Shown: one piece after another, positions 32,018-44,281 of the stretch
Layout: each line of letters starts with the position of its first letter
Position numbering within the stretch: position 1 is the stretch's first letter
DNA from: Symsagittifera roscoffensis
Taxonomy: Eukaryota > Xenacoelomorpha > Acoela > Convolutidae
Length of the DNA: 64,000 bases
NCBI RefSeq assembly: GCF_963678635.1
Contig: NC_087064.1
Location: forward strand, 42,375,165 to 42,439,164
Direction of reading: 5' to 3'
Made by a program: the position numbers and the translations under genes
The notes under the pieces: model-generated
What the model was told of the DNA's origin: nothing
The model's input: the letters and a program-made list of their open reading frames with translations, nothing else
Database searches by the model: none

Positions 32018-32142
32018 TTACAATCGTTACCGGAAGAATTGAACAAATCAGGAAGGCTGAAGGTCAAGACAGCAACCCTTCCTGGTTGTGATGAAAGCGT
32101 TTTTTCAAGGATATTGAAGAAACCGGAAGGGTCTGGAGTCAC
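31708..32142 (-). CDS. Hypothetical ORF spanning L3-L4
   Basis: 144 residues, colinear with 30022-30456 with a handful of substitutions (MPWFRANM, ENVKMHMSK). No domain recognised. Confidence 0.2.
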   Translation of the reverse strand: MTPDPSGFFNILEKTLSSQPGRVAVLTFSLPDLFNSSGNDCNSTIVTTRKAFSQWLLLLTMLRFVFFSPVVVDLSSWLIRRLMPWFRANMTAWLYENVKMHMSKHSWVYSTYQQDIGSGDFKRAFVTHRSDCRDCRSEKDVQNK

Positions 32143-33695
32143 ACTCCTGAACTGTCATTTTAATAAATTTTCGCTTTTTGAGATTTCCTGAATTTACTTT
32201 TTGACATCTATTTTCAGTTTCAGGCTATGAGAAGCTAAAATTTAAGGAAAGGGTCTGTAACCTTCGCCCGGAAGTATATATCGGTGGAAATTAAAGCTAG
32301 GTTGTAAGACGACTGGCTGGCTAGCGTCGAAACACAGCTCTACATGCTTTTAACCGTCTCTACCAAAGCCAGTTCTTTGTGTGGTCCTTTCAACATCGGG
32401 TCGATAAAACTGTTACTGTTTTGGGCATCGGTCAGAACGCTCAAATTACCTTAGTTACATGCAAAAATAGTGAGCTCATGGCTGGGTCTCAGTATCCCCA
32501 GACCACGAGGTCACTCTCTTCTCACATGGCTACTACTTTTTCATTATATTACTATTGTTTTTGTTCAGTAGATAAAAATCATCCTTCCCATTGGAGATGA
32601 ATCAACCCTTTCCCTTAAATCCTAGCTTCTCATACTCTGAAAATGAATTCGATATTAATTTAATTCAACTGAGGATATTCCAGGAAGCTAAAATTTTGTC
32701 AAAATAAAGTTTGAGTTCGCTTCCTGAGACCCTTCCGGATTCTTGAATTCGGACAAAGAACAGTGTTATCTTCTTTCCGGAACGCTGGTCGCGTCATCCC
32801 AACACGCTTCCTGGTTCTCGGGAATTGCTTTGTAACGATTGTAGCTGCACAATTGTTACAATTAGGAATCGTTTTCCAACAATAATCTCGATTGCAATTT
32901 CAATTTGTATCGTAGGCTCGTCGTTCAACTCGTTTGTTCCAACGAATTTTGTTTCTGTGTTTTTCTCATTTTCGGTTATCGCAAAATTTTAAGGTCGTGA
33001 CTTGTCTTTATTTTGGAACGAATTTTGAAAACTTATTACGTCACGCCAAACTGAATATTCCCGATTTACCAAAACGTCAGATAAATACTACTAATCCGCC
33101 AAAACAGCCAATCTTCCCAGCTCACGGACACATTTAAAAATTCGAAGTCACCCTGCATTTTGACGGCATTATGGTCGAAGGTCACATACTCCCCGAACAG
33201 CACGGTCAAGGAAAAATTAAGGAAAGTGTCTGTAACATACGCCCGAAAGCGACGGAAAATAAACCTAGGTTGTTTAGGATCTACGTTAGTTTCCCTGTTT
33301 CTGCAGAAGCTGTTGTGGAGGCACAACGTCAAGTTTCTCTCCAGGTCTTCCTTCATTATTTCTTCTCTTTATTTCCCGGCACACTCACTTGATCTGGACG
33401 TCTTTTTCACTGCGGCAGTCTCTGCAATCCGACCGATGAGTTACAAAAGCTCGCTTGAAATCTCCTGATCCAATGTCCTGCCGATATGTACTGTAGACCC
33501 AGCTGTGCTTCGACATATGCTTCTTGGCATTCTCGTACAACCATGCAGTCATGTTGTCTCTTAACCATGGCATCAGTCGTCTGATCAACCACGAAGAGAG
33601 ATCAACCACGACGGGCGATAGAAAAAACGAAACGCAACAACTTTAACAGAAGCAACCATTGAGAAAAAGCCTTCAGAGTTGTAATGATTGTGCTG
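32018..33695. repeat. L monomer 4
   Basis: 1678 bp. Its antisense frame is shorter (33385-33609). Confidence 0.85.
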
Positions 33696-34605
33696 TTACA
33701 ATCGTTCACGGAAGAATTGAACAAATCAGGAAGGCTGAAGGTGAAGAGACCAGCCCTTCTTGGTTGTGAAAGCGTTTCTTCAAGGATATTGAGGAAACCG
33801 GAAGGGTCTGGAGTCACACTCGTGGAATGTCATTTTAATAACTTTTAGCTTTTTGAGATGTCCTGAATTTATATTTTAACATCTATTTTCAGTTTCAGGC
33901 TATGAGAAGCTAAAAGTTAGGGAAAGGGTCTGTAACATTCGCCCGGAGAAACATATCGACAGAAAATAAAGCTGGGTTGTAAAACGACTGGCTAGCGTCT
34001 AAACACAGCTCTACGTGCTTTTAACCGTCTCTATCAAAGGCAGTTTTTTGTGTGGTCCTTTCAACATCTGGTCGACAAAACTTTTCAGTTTCAGTGTCTT
34101 GCAACACGTCGGTGGCTATTCTGACGCTGTTGGAGGCAGTCCTTCAACGTTTCTGCTCTTCTACCCTTTGCTTGCAACAAGGTAGGGGATCTACGTTAGT
34201 TTCCCTGTTTCTGCAGAAGCTTTTGTGGAGGCACAACGTCACGTTTCTCTCCAGGTCTTCCTTCATTATTTTTTCTCTTTATTTCCCGTCACACTCACTT
34301 GTTCTGGACGTCTTTTTCACTGCGGCAGTCTCTGCAATCCAACCGATGAGTTACAAAAGCTCGCTTGAAATCTCCTGCTCCAATGTCCTGCCGATATGTA
34401 CTGTAGACCCAGCTGTGCTTCGACATATGCTTCTTGGCATTCTCGTACAACCATGCAGTCATGTTGGCTCTAAACCATGGCATCAGTCGTCTGATCAACC
34501 ACGAAGAGAGATCAAGCACGAAGGGCGAGAAAAAAAACGAAACGCAACCTTGTTAACAGAAGCAACCATTGAGAAAAAGCCTTCCGAGTTGTAACAATTG
34601 TGCTG
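33696..34605. repeat. S monomer 3
   Basis: 910 bp. A chimera: S-type left part and S-specific segment, but an L-type right part (tctttatttcccg, gcggcagtctctgcaatcc), consistent with exchange between monomer types. Confidence 0.85.
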
Positions 34606-36285
34606 TTACAATCGTTACCGGAAGAATTGAACAAATCAGGAAGGCTGAAGGTCAAGACAGCAACCCTTCCTGGTTGTGATGAAAGCGTTTTTTCAACGAT
34701 ATTGAAGAAACCGGAAGGATCTGCAGTCACACTCCTGAACTGTCATTTTCATAAATTTTCGCTTTTTGAGATTTCCTGAATTTTTTTTTTGACATTTATT
34801 TTCAGTTTCAGGCTATGAGAAGCTAAAATTTAAGGAAAGGGTCTGTAACCTTCGCCCGGAAGTTCATATCGGTGGAAATTAAAGCTAGGTTGTAAGACGA
34901 CTGGTTGGCTAGCGTCTAAACACAGCTCTACATGCTTTTAACCGTCTCTACCAAAGCCAGTTCTTTGTGTGGTCCTTTCAACATCGGGTCGATAAAACTG
35001 TTACTGTTTTGGGCATCGGTCAGAACGCTCAAATTACCTTAGTTACATGCAAAAGTAGTGAGCTCATGGCTGGGTCTCAGTATTCCCAGACCACGAGTTC
35101 ACTCTCTTCTCACATGGCTACTACTTTTTCATTATATTACTATTGTTTTTGTTCAGTAGATAAAAATCATCTTTCCCATCGGAGATGAATCAACCCTTTC
35201 CCTTAACTCCTAGCTTCTCATACTCTGAAAATGAATTCGATGTTAATTTAATTCAACTGAGGAGATTTCAGGAAGCTAAAGTTTTGTCAAAATAAAGTTT
35301 GAGTTCGTTTCCTGAGACCCTTCCGGATTCTTGAAATCGGACAAAAAACAGTCTTATCTTCTTTCCGGAACGCTGGTCGCGTCATCCCAACACGCTTCCT
35401 GGTTCTCGGGAATTGCTTTGTAACGATTGTACCTGCACAATTGTTACAATTCTGAATCGTCTTCCAACATTAATCTCGATTGCAATTTCAATTTGTATCG
35501 TAGGCTTGTCGTTCAACTCGTTTGTTCCAACGAATTTTGTTGCTGTGTTTTTCTCATTTTCGGTTGTCACGAAATTTTAAGGTCGTGACTTGTCTTTATT
35601 TTGGAACGAATTTTGAAAACTTATAACGTCACGCTAAACTGAATATTCCCGATTTACCAAATCGTCAGATAAATACTAGTAATCCGCCAAAACAGCCAAT
35701 CTTCCCAGCTCACGGACACATTTAAAAATTCGAAGTCACCTTGCATTTTGACGGCATTCTGGTCGAAGGTCACATACTCCCCGAACAGCACGGCCAAGGA
35801 AAAATTAAGGAAAGTGTCTGTAACATTCGCCCGAAAGTACATATCGACGGAAAACAAAGCTAGGTTGTTTAGGATCTACGTTAGTTTCCCTGTTTCTGCA
35901 GAAGCTGTTGTGGAGGCACTACGTCACGTTTCTCTCCAGGTCTTCCTTCATTATTTCTTCTCTTTATTTCCCGTCACACTCACTTGTTCTGGACGTCTTT
36001 TTCACTGCGGCAGTCTCTGCAATCCGATGAGTTACAAAAGCTCGCTTGAAATCTCCTGCTCCAATGTCCTGCCGATATGTACTGTAGATCCAGCTGTGCT
36101 TCGACATATGCTTCTTGGCATTCTCGTACAACCATGCAGTCATGTTGGCTCTAAACCATGGCATCAGTCGTCTGATCAACAACGAAGAGAGATCAACCAC
36201 GACGGGCGAGAAAAAAACGAAACGCAACATTGTTAACAGAAACAACCATTGAGAAAAAGTTTTCCGAGTTGTAACAATTGTGCTG
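34606..36285. repeat. L monomer 5 (start of copy B)
   Basis: 1680 bp, equivalent to 1-1680. Arms of the internal palindrome are roughly 34590-34850 and 35180-35450. Confidence 0.85.
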
Positions 36286-36335
36286 TTACAATCGTTACCG
36301 GAAGAATTGAACAAATCGGGAAGGCTGAAGGTCAA
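35964..36335 (-). CDS. Hypothetical ORF of the L monomer (copy B)
   Basis: Identical in translation to 1359-1730. Confidence 0.25.
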   Translation of the reverse strand: MTFSLPDLFNSSGNDCNSTIVTTRKTFSQWLFLLTMLRFVFFSPVVVDLSSLLIRRLMPWFRANMTAWLYENAKKHMSKHSWIYSTYRQDIGAGDFKRAFVTHRIAETAAVKKTSRTSECDGK

Positions 36336-38346
36336 GACAGTACCCTTCCTGGTTGTGATGAAAGCGTTTTTTCATGGATATTGAAGAAACCTGAAGGGTC
36401 TGGAGTCACACTCCTGAACTGTCATTTTAATAAATTTTCGCTTTTTGAGATTTCCTGAATTATTTTTTTGACATCTAATTTCGGCTTCAGGCTATGAGAA
36501 GCTAAAAATTAAGGAAAGGGTCTGTAACCTTCGCCCGGAAGTACATATCGGTGGAAATTAAAGCTAGGTTGTAAGACGACTGGCTGGCTAGCGTCTAAAC
36601 ACAGCTCTACATGCTTTTAACCGTCTCTACCAAAGCCAGTTCTTTGTATGGTCCTTTCAACATCGGGTCGATAAAAGTGTTACTGTTTTGGGCATCGGTC
36701 AGAACACTCAAATTAACTTAGTTACATGCAAAAATAGTGAGCTCATGGCTGGGTCTCAGTATCCCCAGACCACGAGGTCACTCTCTTCTCACATGGCTAC
36801 TACTTTTTCATTATATTACGATTGTTTTTGTTCAGTAGATAAAAATTATCCTTCCCATCGGAGATGAATCAACCCTTTCCCTTAACTCCTAGCTTCTCAT
36901 ACTCTGAAAATGAATTCGATGTTAATTTAATTCAACTGAGGAGATTCCAGGAAGCTAAAACTTTGTCAAAATAAAGTTTGAGTTCGCTTCCTGAGACCCT
37001 TCCGGATTCTTGAATTCGGACAAAGAACAGTCTTATCTTCTTTCCGGAACGCTGGCCGCGTCATCCCAACACGCTTCCTGGTTCTCGGGAGTTGCTTGGT
37101 AACGATTGTAGCTGCACAATTGTTACAATTCGGAATCATCTTCCAACAAAAATCCCGATTGCAATTTCAAATTGTATCGTAGGCTTGTCGTTCGCCTCGT
37201 CTATTTCAACGAATATTGTTGCAGTGTTTTTCTCTTTTTCGGTTGTCGCGAAATTTCAAGGTCGTGACTTGTCTTTATTTTGGAACGATTTTTGAAATTT
37301 TCTTACGTCACGCCAAACTGACCATTCCCGATTCAAAAAATTGTCAGATTAATACTATTAATTCGCCAAAACCTCCAATTTTCCCAGCTCACGGTCACTT
37401 TTAAAAATTCGAAGTCACCATGCATTTTGAGGGCATTCTGGTCGAATGTCTCATACTCCCCGGTATACAGTACCATCGAACGAAATTTACAAAATGCATG
37501 AAATCACTTTTATCCACATCACATCGACTCCCCACAGAATATAAACTGCATCAAACTACACTGTTATAGCCTTCCAAATTTTTTCATCACTAATCTGAAC
37601 TTTTAAGGATATGACTGAAGAAAAAACATTTTTTCTGACTTTTATGCCAATGTCTCGATTTAAATTTTTTTCCCAGGCTTAAAAAAAAATGGTAGGCAGG
37701 AAGGTCCTGCCAACCAACAAACTAAAATTATGCTACTATGCTTCTTCCCTTCGGAAATTTAGTTGTTTTTGGTCCTGAATATTAATATTAAGGAACTTGG
37801 TGGCTAGAAGGAACAATGAAATCACCTCTTTCTTCAAGAGATTACTCAAGCACTTCAGATCACCACAAAGTGATCACTCATCTTAGTTGATCAAAAACAA
37901 TCATGCAGGCTAGAATACTTAATATAATTTTCACTCAAGCCTCTCCAAATAATTAGTTAATGTCTCTAAAGTCACTAACTAAAATTACTATGCAAAATTA
38001 AAAAATGCAACAACTTTTGAACTTCAAAAATTAACTAAAAGTTTTCTTTCATTCAGTTTCAAATGCAAGCTTTGTTGCTTAGTTTCTCATTTGAGTTTTT
38101 CTCAAATAAACAATTCTGAGTTTTAACATTTTCTCCTTTGTTGCTCCTTAGTTCAATTCTATGTTTTTTTCTTCGTTTTTGTCGTTTATAAACTCTAAAA
38201 CTTCTCAATTCTTCTAATCTTTCTCTTTTTCGCATCTTGTTTTTCGGCTACTTGTAATCGCTCCATCTCTAGATCTTCCTTCAAAATTTCCTCCCTTTCT
38301 CTCCCATCACACTCACTTGTTCTGGACGTCTTTTTCACTGCGGTAG

Positions 38347-39027
38347 TCACTCCTGGAAGACACGGTTCATCCAGGCCTGTCGCTATATACTGTCAAAACG
38401 GACTCCATCTGTAGTGAATCCGGCCTGATCCACGGCTCTCAGCTCATGCTCTAAATCCATCAGGATCATCCGCCCAGCATTGCGACTCACCAGATTCCTC
38501 ACTATGTTATTCCACCTGATGACCCTTTCGTTGTGCCTCCTTTCTATCGGTGTTAACGTTCTCGTGCTCATCAGGACGGTACAGACGGTCAGTACCGCGC
38601 ACTTCAACTTCTGCCAGATATTGATAAATAGGTATACCATCCTTGATTCCCATTGAGCTTCTTCCTCGTCCGAGCTCCTGGACACATAATTCGTGCCTAT
38701 TAAAATCAATATATCTGGAATTCTTTCTGTGTTCATCAGCTCCACCATTCGATACAGCTGGGCTAAGGTGGCGCCTCCAAAGGCCATCACCGTGGTGATC
38801 CACGAGGTCCTCAAATTCTGTAGAACTCTCACCAAACTGTCGCCCAGTATCAAATGTGATGTCCCGAGCGGCGGTTGCTGCATCTTTACTGCTGGTCTCC
38901 AAGTCGATCGATTCAAACATGCTCGCATATCCGTGTCTGGAACTCCTGTAAAGTGGTTCTTCGCCTGGTTGTTCTTCTGTATATCAAAGACGCGGGATAC
39001 TTTTTTCATCGGCACTTCTCTTATCAT
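38347..39027 (-). pseudogene. SGNH/GDSL-hydrolase-like ORF, unit B1
   Basis: Identical in translation to unit A1, including GDS, GTN, Arg in place of the catalytic His, internal TAG at 38383 and the ATGA overlap. Confidence 0.8.
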
Positions 39028-39569
39028 CCTGTCTGGGATTTTGAGGTCTTCATTGGTCTCGTCGTGGTTTCAGCTCCCGTTCTTCTCATCGTTTCCTGGG
39101 AGTGCTCCACCCTGCATGTATCGTCGATCGTTCCATAGGGTGCTGTTACCCCGGAAACTGGTGCACTCCTGTTGGCTACAAGTCGTCCAGCTGTTTCTAT
39201 CAGCTTCTGCACCGTCTCCTTCACGACTGGAGCACCTAGGGTGTCACTAGGGTCCGGGATGCTTACTGTTCCTGCTGCTGTCGGAACTCGTACATCTGTC
39301 CTTTGGCTTAGTTCTCGAGGCGTTAGAAGCTCCATCGGGGACTGCCCACGAGGAACATCCCTTGCGGGTATCGTTCTCTCCACTGCTGTCGTTAATGCCA
39401 AACGCTCCGATTGCTCCTTATATTCTCGCCTCAAGCGTTATATCTCCTCGCCCTGCTTCTTATTGCAATACTTGAACAGTCTCTTCCACGTGCGACTGTC
39501 CTCTTCAACACTGAGCAAGGTTTTTGTCAATCGCTCCAGTTCTCTTTTCGCTTCATTTAGATCTTGCAT
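39024..39569 (-). pseudogene. Coiled-coil-like gag ORF, unit B1
   Basis: As unit A1, with the same internal TAA and the 24-bp insertion. Confidence 0.55.
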
Positions 39570-39587
39570 CGTCTCGTTCGTTTAAAC

Positions 39588-40048
39588 TTATTCTTCTACT
39601 CTTGCCCTCTTTGATGGCACAGCTGCTCTCAGTTGTGAACTAGACGAGGCTGCCTCGCTGTTCATCTCCTGATGCATCCTTCTCAATCCAGGCCTATGCT
39701 TGACCGGGAGAGGCATCACACCTGGCTGGTAGGTCCTGGAATTTCCCAATCCAGGCTCGCTCGCCAAGTCAATTGCTGAGAGAACCCCGTTTCTCTAGCT
39801 CAAAACTCTCATGTTTGGACGATCTAGTAATACCTGTTGTCCACATGCGGCCAGTAATAAGACTTCCGTGAGCGGTCCCCACGGTTGTCGTGCCCCAAAA
39901 TGTTTATTAAGTAGAGCAGCAACATGACTAGCTCTGGGTCCTCCATAGCAAAGTCTCAATCCATTAGCCGACGATAGGTCGCATCTATCATCGGTCCTAC
40001 ACAAGCCTCCGCTAGTTCCATCAGTTCATTCAAGTCGAAGTTATCCAT
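39588..40048 (-). pseudogene. Gag-like ORF, unit B1
   Basis: As unit A1; one substitution changes MCRTGDR to MCRTDDR in the open part. Confidence 0.5.
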
Positions 40049-40409
40049 TTCCTTTGATTCGGTTTTGATTTTCAGCTTGTGCAATTAAAATCTGATGAAT
40101 AATTGAATGATTAATCAGTATCTAGAAAAGAGGCCACGAGTATAAGCTTTGTCAACATTACTCCAGATTTGTGTTAATATTAATTTAAAACATTCAGGTA
40201 AAAAGATTTTGACCTTGAACGATATTCAAATCAGTTCGTTGCTAAAATCTTGGAATTTGACCAAAGACTGGAGAGTCCAAACTTTGGGTCTGTTCCTAAG
40301 ATTATCATTCGGTCATTCGTGATCACTAACCCTTCCGCACCCAAGGTCCTAGTTACATAACACATCACATATCACACACAATATAACACGTCCTACACTC
40401 AACTTACAC

Positions 40410-40691
40410 TCAGCCTATACTCAAATAGTATTTCTTATGTAAATAAAATTGTATGTTAGTATCAAAAAAGATTACGTCTACCAGTGCATACAATTTCCGT
40501 GGATTCAGTCGTCCTCTGTATGGGTCGTATACTAGATGCGAGAGCTCCTTCACCTCCCTCTCCACAAGGAAGTCTCTCAATCTCGTCAAGGACAAGATGA
40601 AGTCTTCAGGGTCCGCATGCTGCTTCTCTGTCGCCCTCGTCACCAAGAAGCATAGATACGTTCCTGGTATTTGGGAAGCCGCCGGAGGCAA
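40410..40691 (-). CDS. Small N-terminal ORF of unit B1
   Basis: 93 residues, same as A2 apart from the last residues (YYLSIG). Confidence 0.45.
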   Translation of the reverse strand: MPPAASQIPGTYLCFLVTRATEKQHADPEDFILSLTRLRDFLVEREVKELSHLVYDPYRGRLNPRKLYALVDVIFFDTNIQFYLHKKYYLSIG

Positions 40692-41673
40692 AGCTGCTAC
40701 ACCTCCTATTCCTGGTCTTTACTTCCGCAGGAATTCTATGTTTGTATCCTCTCTTAAAATCTGCTGCTAACGCTGTCCTAAAACTCATGTTCGCTGTGAT
40801 CGCTACCGCACATGTCCTTTTTGTGAGTTTAAAATCTGTTATTAGTATGCTACTTGAGTATTCACTTGGCAAGTTAAAATATGATTCTACTACTTTTGGA
40901 ACGATTTTTGAAATTTTCTTAAGTCACGCCAAACTGACCATTCCCGATTCAAAAAATTGTCAGATTAATACTATTAATCCGCCAAAACCGCCAATTTTCC
41001 CAGCTCACGGTCACTTTTAAAAGTTCGAAGTCACCATGCATTTTGAGGGCATTCTGGTCGAATGTCTCATACTCCCCGGACAGCCCAGTCAATGTCCTCA
41101 TTCAGTCTCGCAGTATTCATCAAAAGGATACAGTACCATCGAACGAAATTTACAAAATGCATGAAATCACTTTTATCCACATCACATCGACTCCCCACAG
41201 AATATAAACTGCATCAAACTACACTGTTATAGCCTTCCAAATTTTTTCATCACTAATCTGAACTTTTAAGGATATGACTGAAGAAAAAACATTTTTTCTG
41301 ACTTTTATGCCAATGTCTCGATTTAAATTTTTTTCCCAGGTTTAAAAAAAATTGGGAGGCAGGAAGGTCCTGCCAACCAACAAACTAAAATTATGCTACT
41401 ATGCTTCTTCCCTTGGTGGCTAGAAGGAACAATGAAATCACCTTTTTCTTCAAGAGATTACTCAAGCACTTCAGATCACCACAAAGTGATCACTCATCTT
41501 AGTTGATCAAAAACAATCATGCAGGCTAGAATACTTAATATAATTTTCACTCAAGCCTCTCCAAATAATTAGTTAGTGTCTCTAAAGTCACTAACTAAAA
41601 TTACTATGCAGAATTATAAATGCAACAACTTTTGAACTTCAAAAATTAACTTAAAGTTTTCTTTCATTCAGTT

Positions 41674-41964
41674 TCAAATGCAAGCTTTGTTGCTTAGTTT
41701 CTCATTTGAGTTTTTCTCAAGTAAACAATTCTGAGTTTTAACATTTTCTCCTTTGTTGCTCCTTAGTTCAATTCTATGTTTTCTTCTTCGTTTTTGTCGT
41801 TTATAAACTCTAAAACTTCTCAATTCCTTAATCTTTCTCTTTTTCGCATCTTGTTTTTCGGCTACTTGTAATCGCTCCATCTCTAGATCTTCCTTCAAAA
41901 TTTCCTCTCTTTCTCTCCCATCACACTCACTTGTTCTGGACGTCTTTTTCACTGCGGTAGTCAC
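41674..41964 (-). CDS. Lys/Arg-rich ORF in module M (B2)
   Basis: Same translation as 7063-7353. A third version at 45311-45601 (B3) differs at one residue; copy A3 lacks it because its centre is of the other sequence type. Confidence 0.25.
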   Translation of the reverse strand: MTTAVKKTSRTSECDGREREEILKEDLEMERLQVAEKQDAKKRKIKELRSFRVYKRQKRRRKHRIELRSNKGENVKTQNCLLEKNSNEKLSNKACI

Positions 41965-42641
41965 TCCTGGAAGACACGGTTCATCCAGGCCTGTCGCTAT
42001 ATACTGTCAAAACGGACTCCATCTGTAGTGAATCCGGCCTGATCCACGGCTCTCAGCTCATGCTCTAAATCCATCAGGATCATCCGCCCAGCATTGCGAC
42101 TCACCAGATTCCTCACTATGTTATTCCACCTGATGACCCTTTCGTTGTGCCTCCTTTCTATCGGTGTTAACGTTCTCGTGCTCATCAGGACGGTACAGAC
42201 GGTCAGTACCGCGCACTTCAACTTCTGCCAGATATTGATAAATAGGTATACCATCCTTGATTCCCATTGAGCTTCTTCCTCGTCCGAGCTCCTGGACACA
42301 TAATTCGTGCCTATTAAAATCAATATATCTGGAATTCTTTCTGTGTTCATCAGCTCCACCATTCGATACAGCTGGGCTAAGGTGGCGCCTCCAAAGGCCA
42401 TCACCGTGGTGATCCACGAGGTCCTCAAATTCTGTAGAACTCTCACCAAACTGTCGCCCAGTATCAAATGTGATGTCCCGAGCGGCAGTTGCTGCATCTT
42501 TACTGCTGGTCTCCAAGTCGATCGATTCAAACATGCTCGCATATCCGTGTCTGGAACTCCTGTAAAGTGGTTCTTCGCCTGGCTGTTCTTCTGTATATCA
42601 AAGACGCGGGATACTTTTTTCATCGGCACTTCTCTTATCAT
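41961..42641 (-). pseudogene. SGNH/GDSL-hydrolase-like ORF, unit B2
   Basis: Identical in translation to unit A2. Confidence 0.8.
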
Positions 42642-43159
42642 CCTGTCTGGGATTTTGAGGTCTTCATTGGTCTCGTCGTGGTTTCAGCTCCCGTTCTTCT
42701 CATCGTTTCCTGGGAGTGCTCCACCCTGCATGTATCGTCGATCGTTCCATAGGGTGCTGTTACCCCGGAAACTGGTGCACTCCTGTTGGCTACAAGTCGT
42801 CCAGCTGTTTCTATCAGCTTCTGCACCGTCTCCTTCACGACTGGAGCACCTAGGGTGTCACTAGGGTCCGGGATGCTTACTGTGCCTGCTGCTGTCGGAA
42901 CTCGTACATCTGTCCTTTGGCTTAGTTCTCGAGGCGTTAGAAGCTCCATCGGGGACTGCCCACGAGGAACATCCCTTGCGGGTATCGTTCTCTCCACTGC
43001 TGTCGTTAATGCCAAACGCTCCGATCGCTCCTTATATTCTCGCCTCAAGCGTTATATCTCCTCGAACAGTCTCTTCCACGTGTGACTGTCCTCTTCAACA
43101 CTGAGCAAGGTTTTTGTCAATCGCTCCAGTTCTCTTTTCGCTTCATTTAGATCTTGCAT
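42638..43159 (-). pseudogene. Coiled-coil-like gag ORF, unit B2
   Basis: As unit A2, without the 24-bp insertion. Confidence 0.55.
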
Positions 43160-43177
43160 CGTCTCGTTCGTTTAAAC

Positions 43178-43638
43178 TTATTCTTCTACTCTTGCCCTCT
43201 TTGATGGCACAGCTGCTCTCAGTTGTGAACTAGACGAGGCTGCCTCGCTGTTCATCTCCTGATGCATCCTTCTCAATCCAGGCCTATGCTTGACCGGGAG
43301 AGGCATCTCACCTGGCTGGTAGGTCCTGGAATTTCCCAATCCAGGCTCGTTCGCCAAGTCAATTGCTGAGAGAACCCCGTTTCTCTAGCTCAAAACTCTC
43401 ATGTTTGGACAATCTAGTAATACCTGTTGTCCACATGCAGCCAGCAATAAGACTTCCGTGAGCGGTCCCCACGGTTGTCGTGCCCCAAAATGTTTATTAA
43501 GTAGAGCAGCAACATGACTAGCTCTGGGTCCTCCAGAGCAAAGTCTCAATCCATTAGCCGACAATAGGTCGCATCTATCACCGGTCCTACACAAGCCTCC
43601 GCTAGTTCCATCAGTTCATTCAAGTCGAAGTTATCCAT
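43178..43638 (-). pseudogene. Gag-like ORF, unit B2
   Basis: As unit A2. Confidence 0.5.
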
Positions 43639-43999
43639 TTCCTTTGATTCGGTTTTGATTTTCAGCTTGTGCAATTAAAATCTGATGAATAATTGAATGA
43701 TTAATCAGTATCTAGAAAAGAGGCCACGAGTATAACCTTTGTCAACATTACTCCAGATTTGTGTTAATATTAATTTAAAACATTCAGGTAAAAAGATTTT
43801 GACCTTGAACGATATTCAAATCAGTTCGTTGCTAAAATCTTGGAATTTGACCAAAGACTGGAGAGTCCAAACTTTGGGTCTGTTCCTAAGATTATCATTC
43901 GGTCATTCGTGATCACCAACCCTTCCGCACCCAAGGTCCTAGTAACATAACACATCACATATCACACACAATATAACACGTCCTACACTCAACTTACAC

Positions 44000-44281
44000 T
44001 CAGCCTATACTCAAATAGTATTTCTTATGTAAATAAAATTGTATGTTAGTATCAAAAAAGATTACGTCTACCAGTGCATACAATTTCCGTGGATTCAGTC
44101 GTCCTCTGTATGGGTCGTATACTAGATGCGAGAGCTCCTTCACCTCCCTCTCCACAAGGAAGTCTCTCAATCTCGTCAAGGACAAGATGAAGTCTTCAGG
44201 GTCCGCATGCTGCTTCTCTGTCGCCCTCGTCACCAAGAAGCATAGATACGTTCCTGGTATTTGGGAAGCCGCCGGAGGCAA
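44000..44281 (-). CDS. Small N-terminal ORF of unit B2
   Basis: As unit B1. Confidence 0.45.
   Translation of the reverse strand: MPPAASQIPGTYLCFLVTRATEKQHADPEDFILSLTRLRDFLVEREVKELSHLVYDPYRGRLNPRKLYALVDVIFFDTNIQFYLHKKYYLSIG

Larger units (their letters stand above)
25073..37277. repeat. S/L higher-order tandem array
   Basis: Using the ttacaatcg motif as phase, monomers start at 25180 (S), 26088 (L), 27756 (S), 28664 (L), 30332 (L), 32018 (L), 33696 (S), 34606 (L) and 36286 (L, truncated). Intervals are 908, 1668, 908, 1668, 1686, 1678, 910 and 1680 bp. S and L share their left and right parts; S replaces the middle of L with an S-specific segment of about 125 bp. A partial monomer lies at 25073-25179. 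Confidence 0.9.

Noticed and set aside
25073-37277. CRISPR-like array
   Set aside because: Repeat periods are 0.9-1.7 kb with no short repeat-spacer pattern, and the context is eukaryotic.
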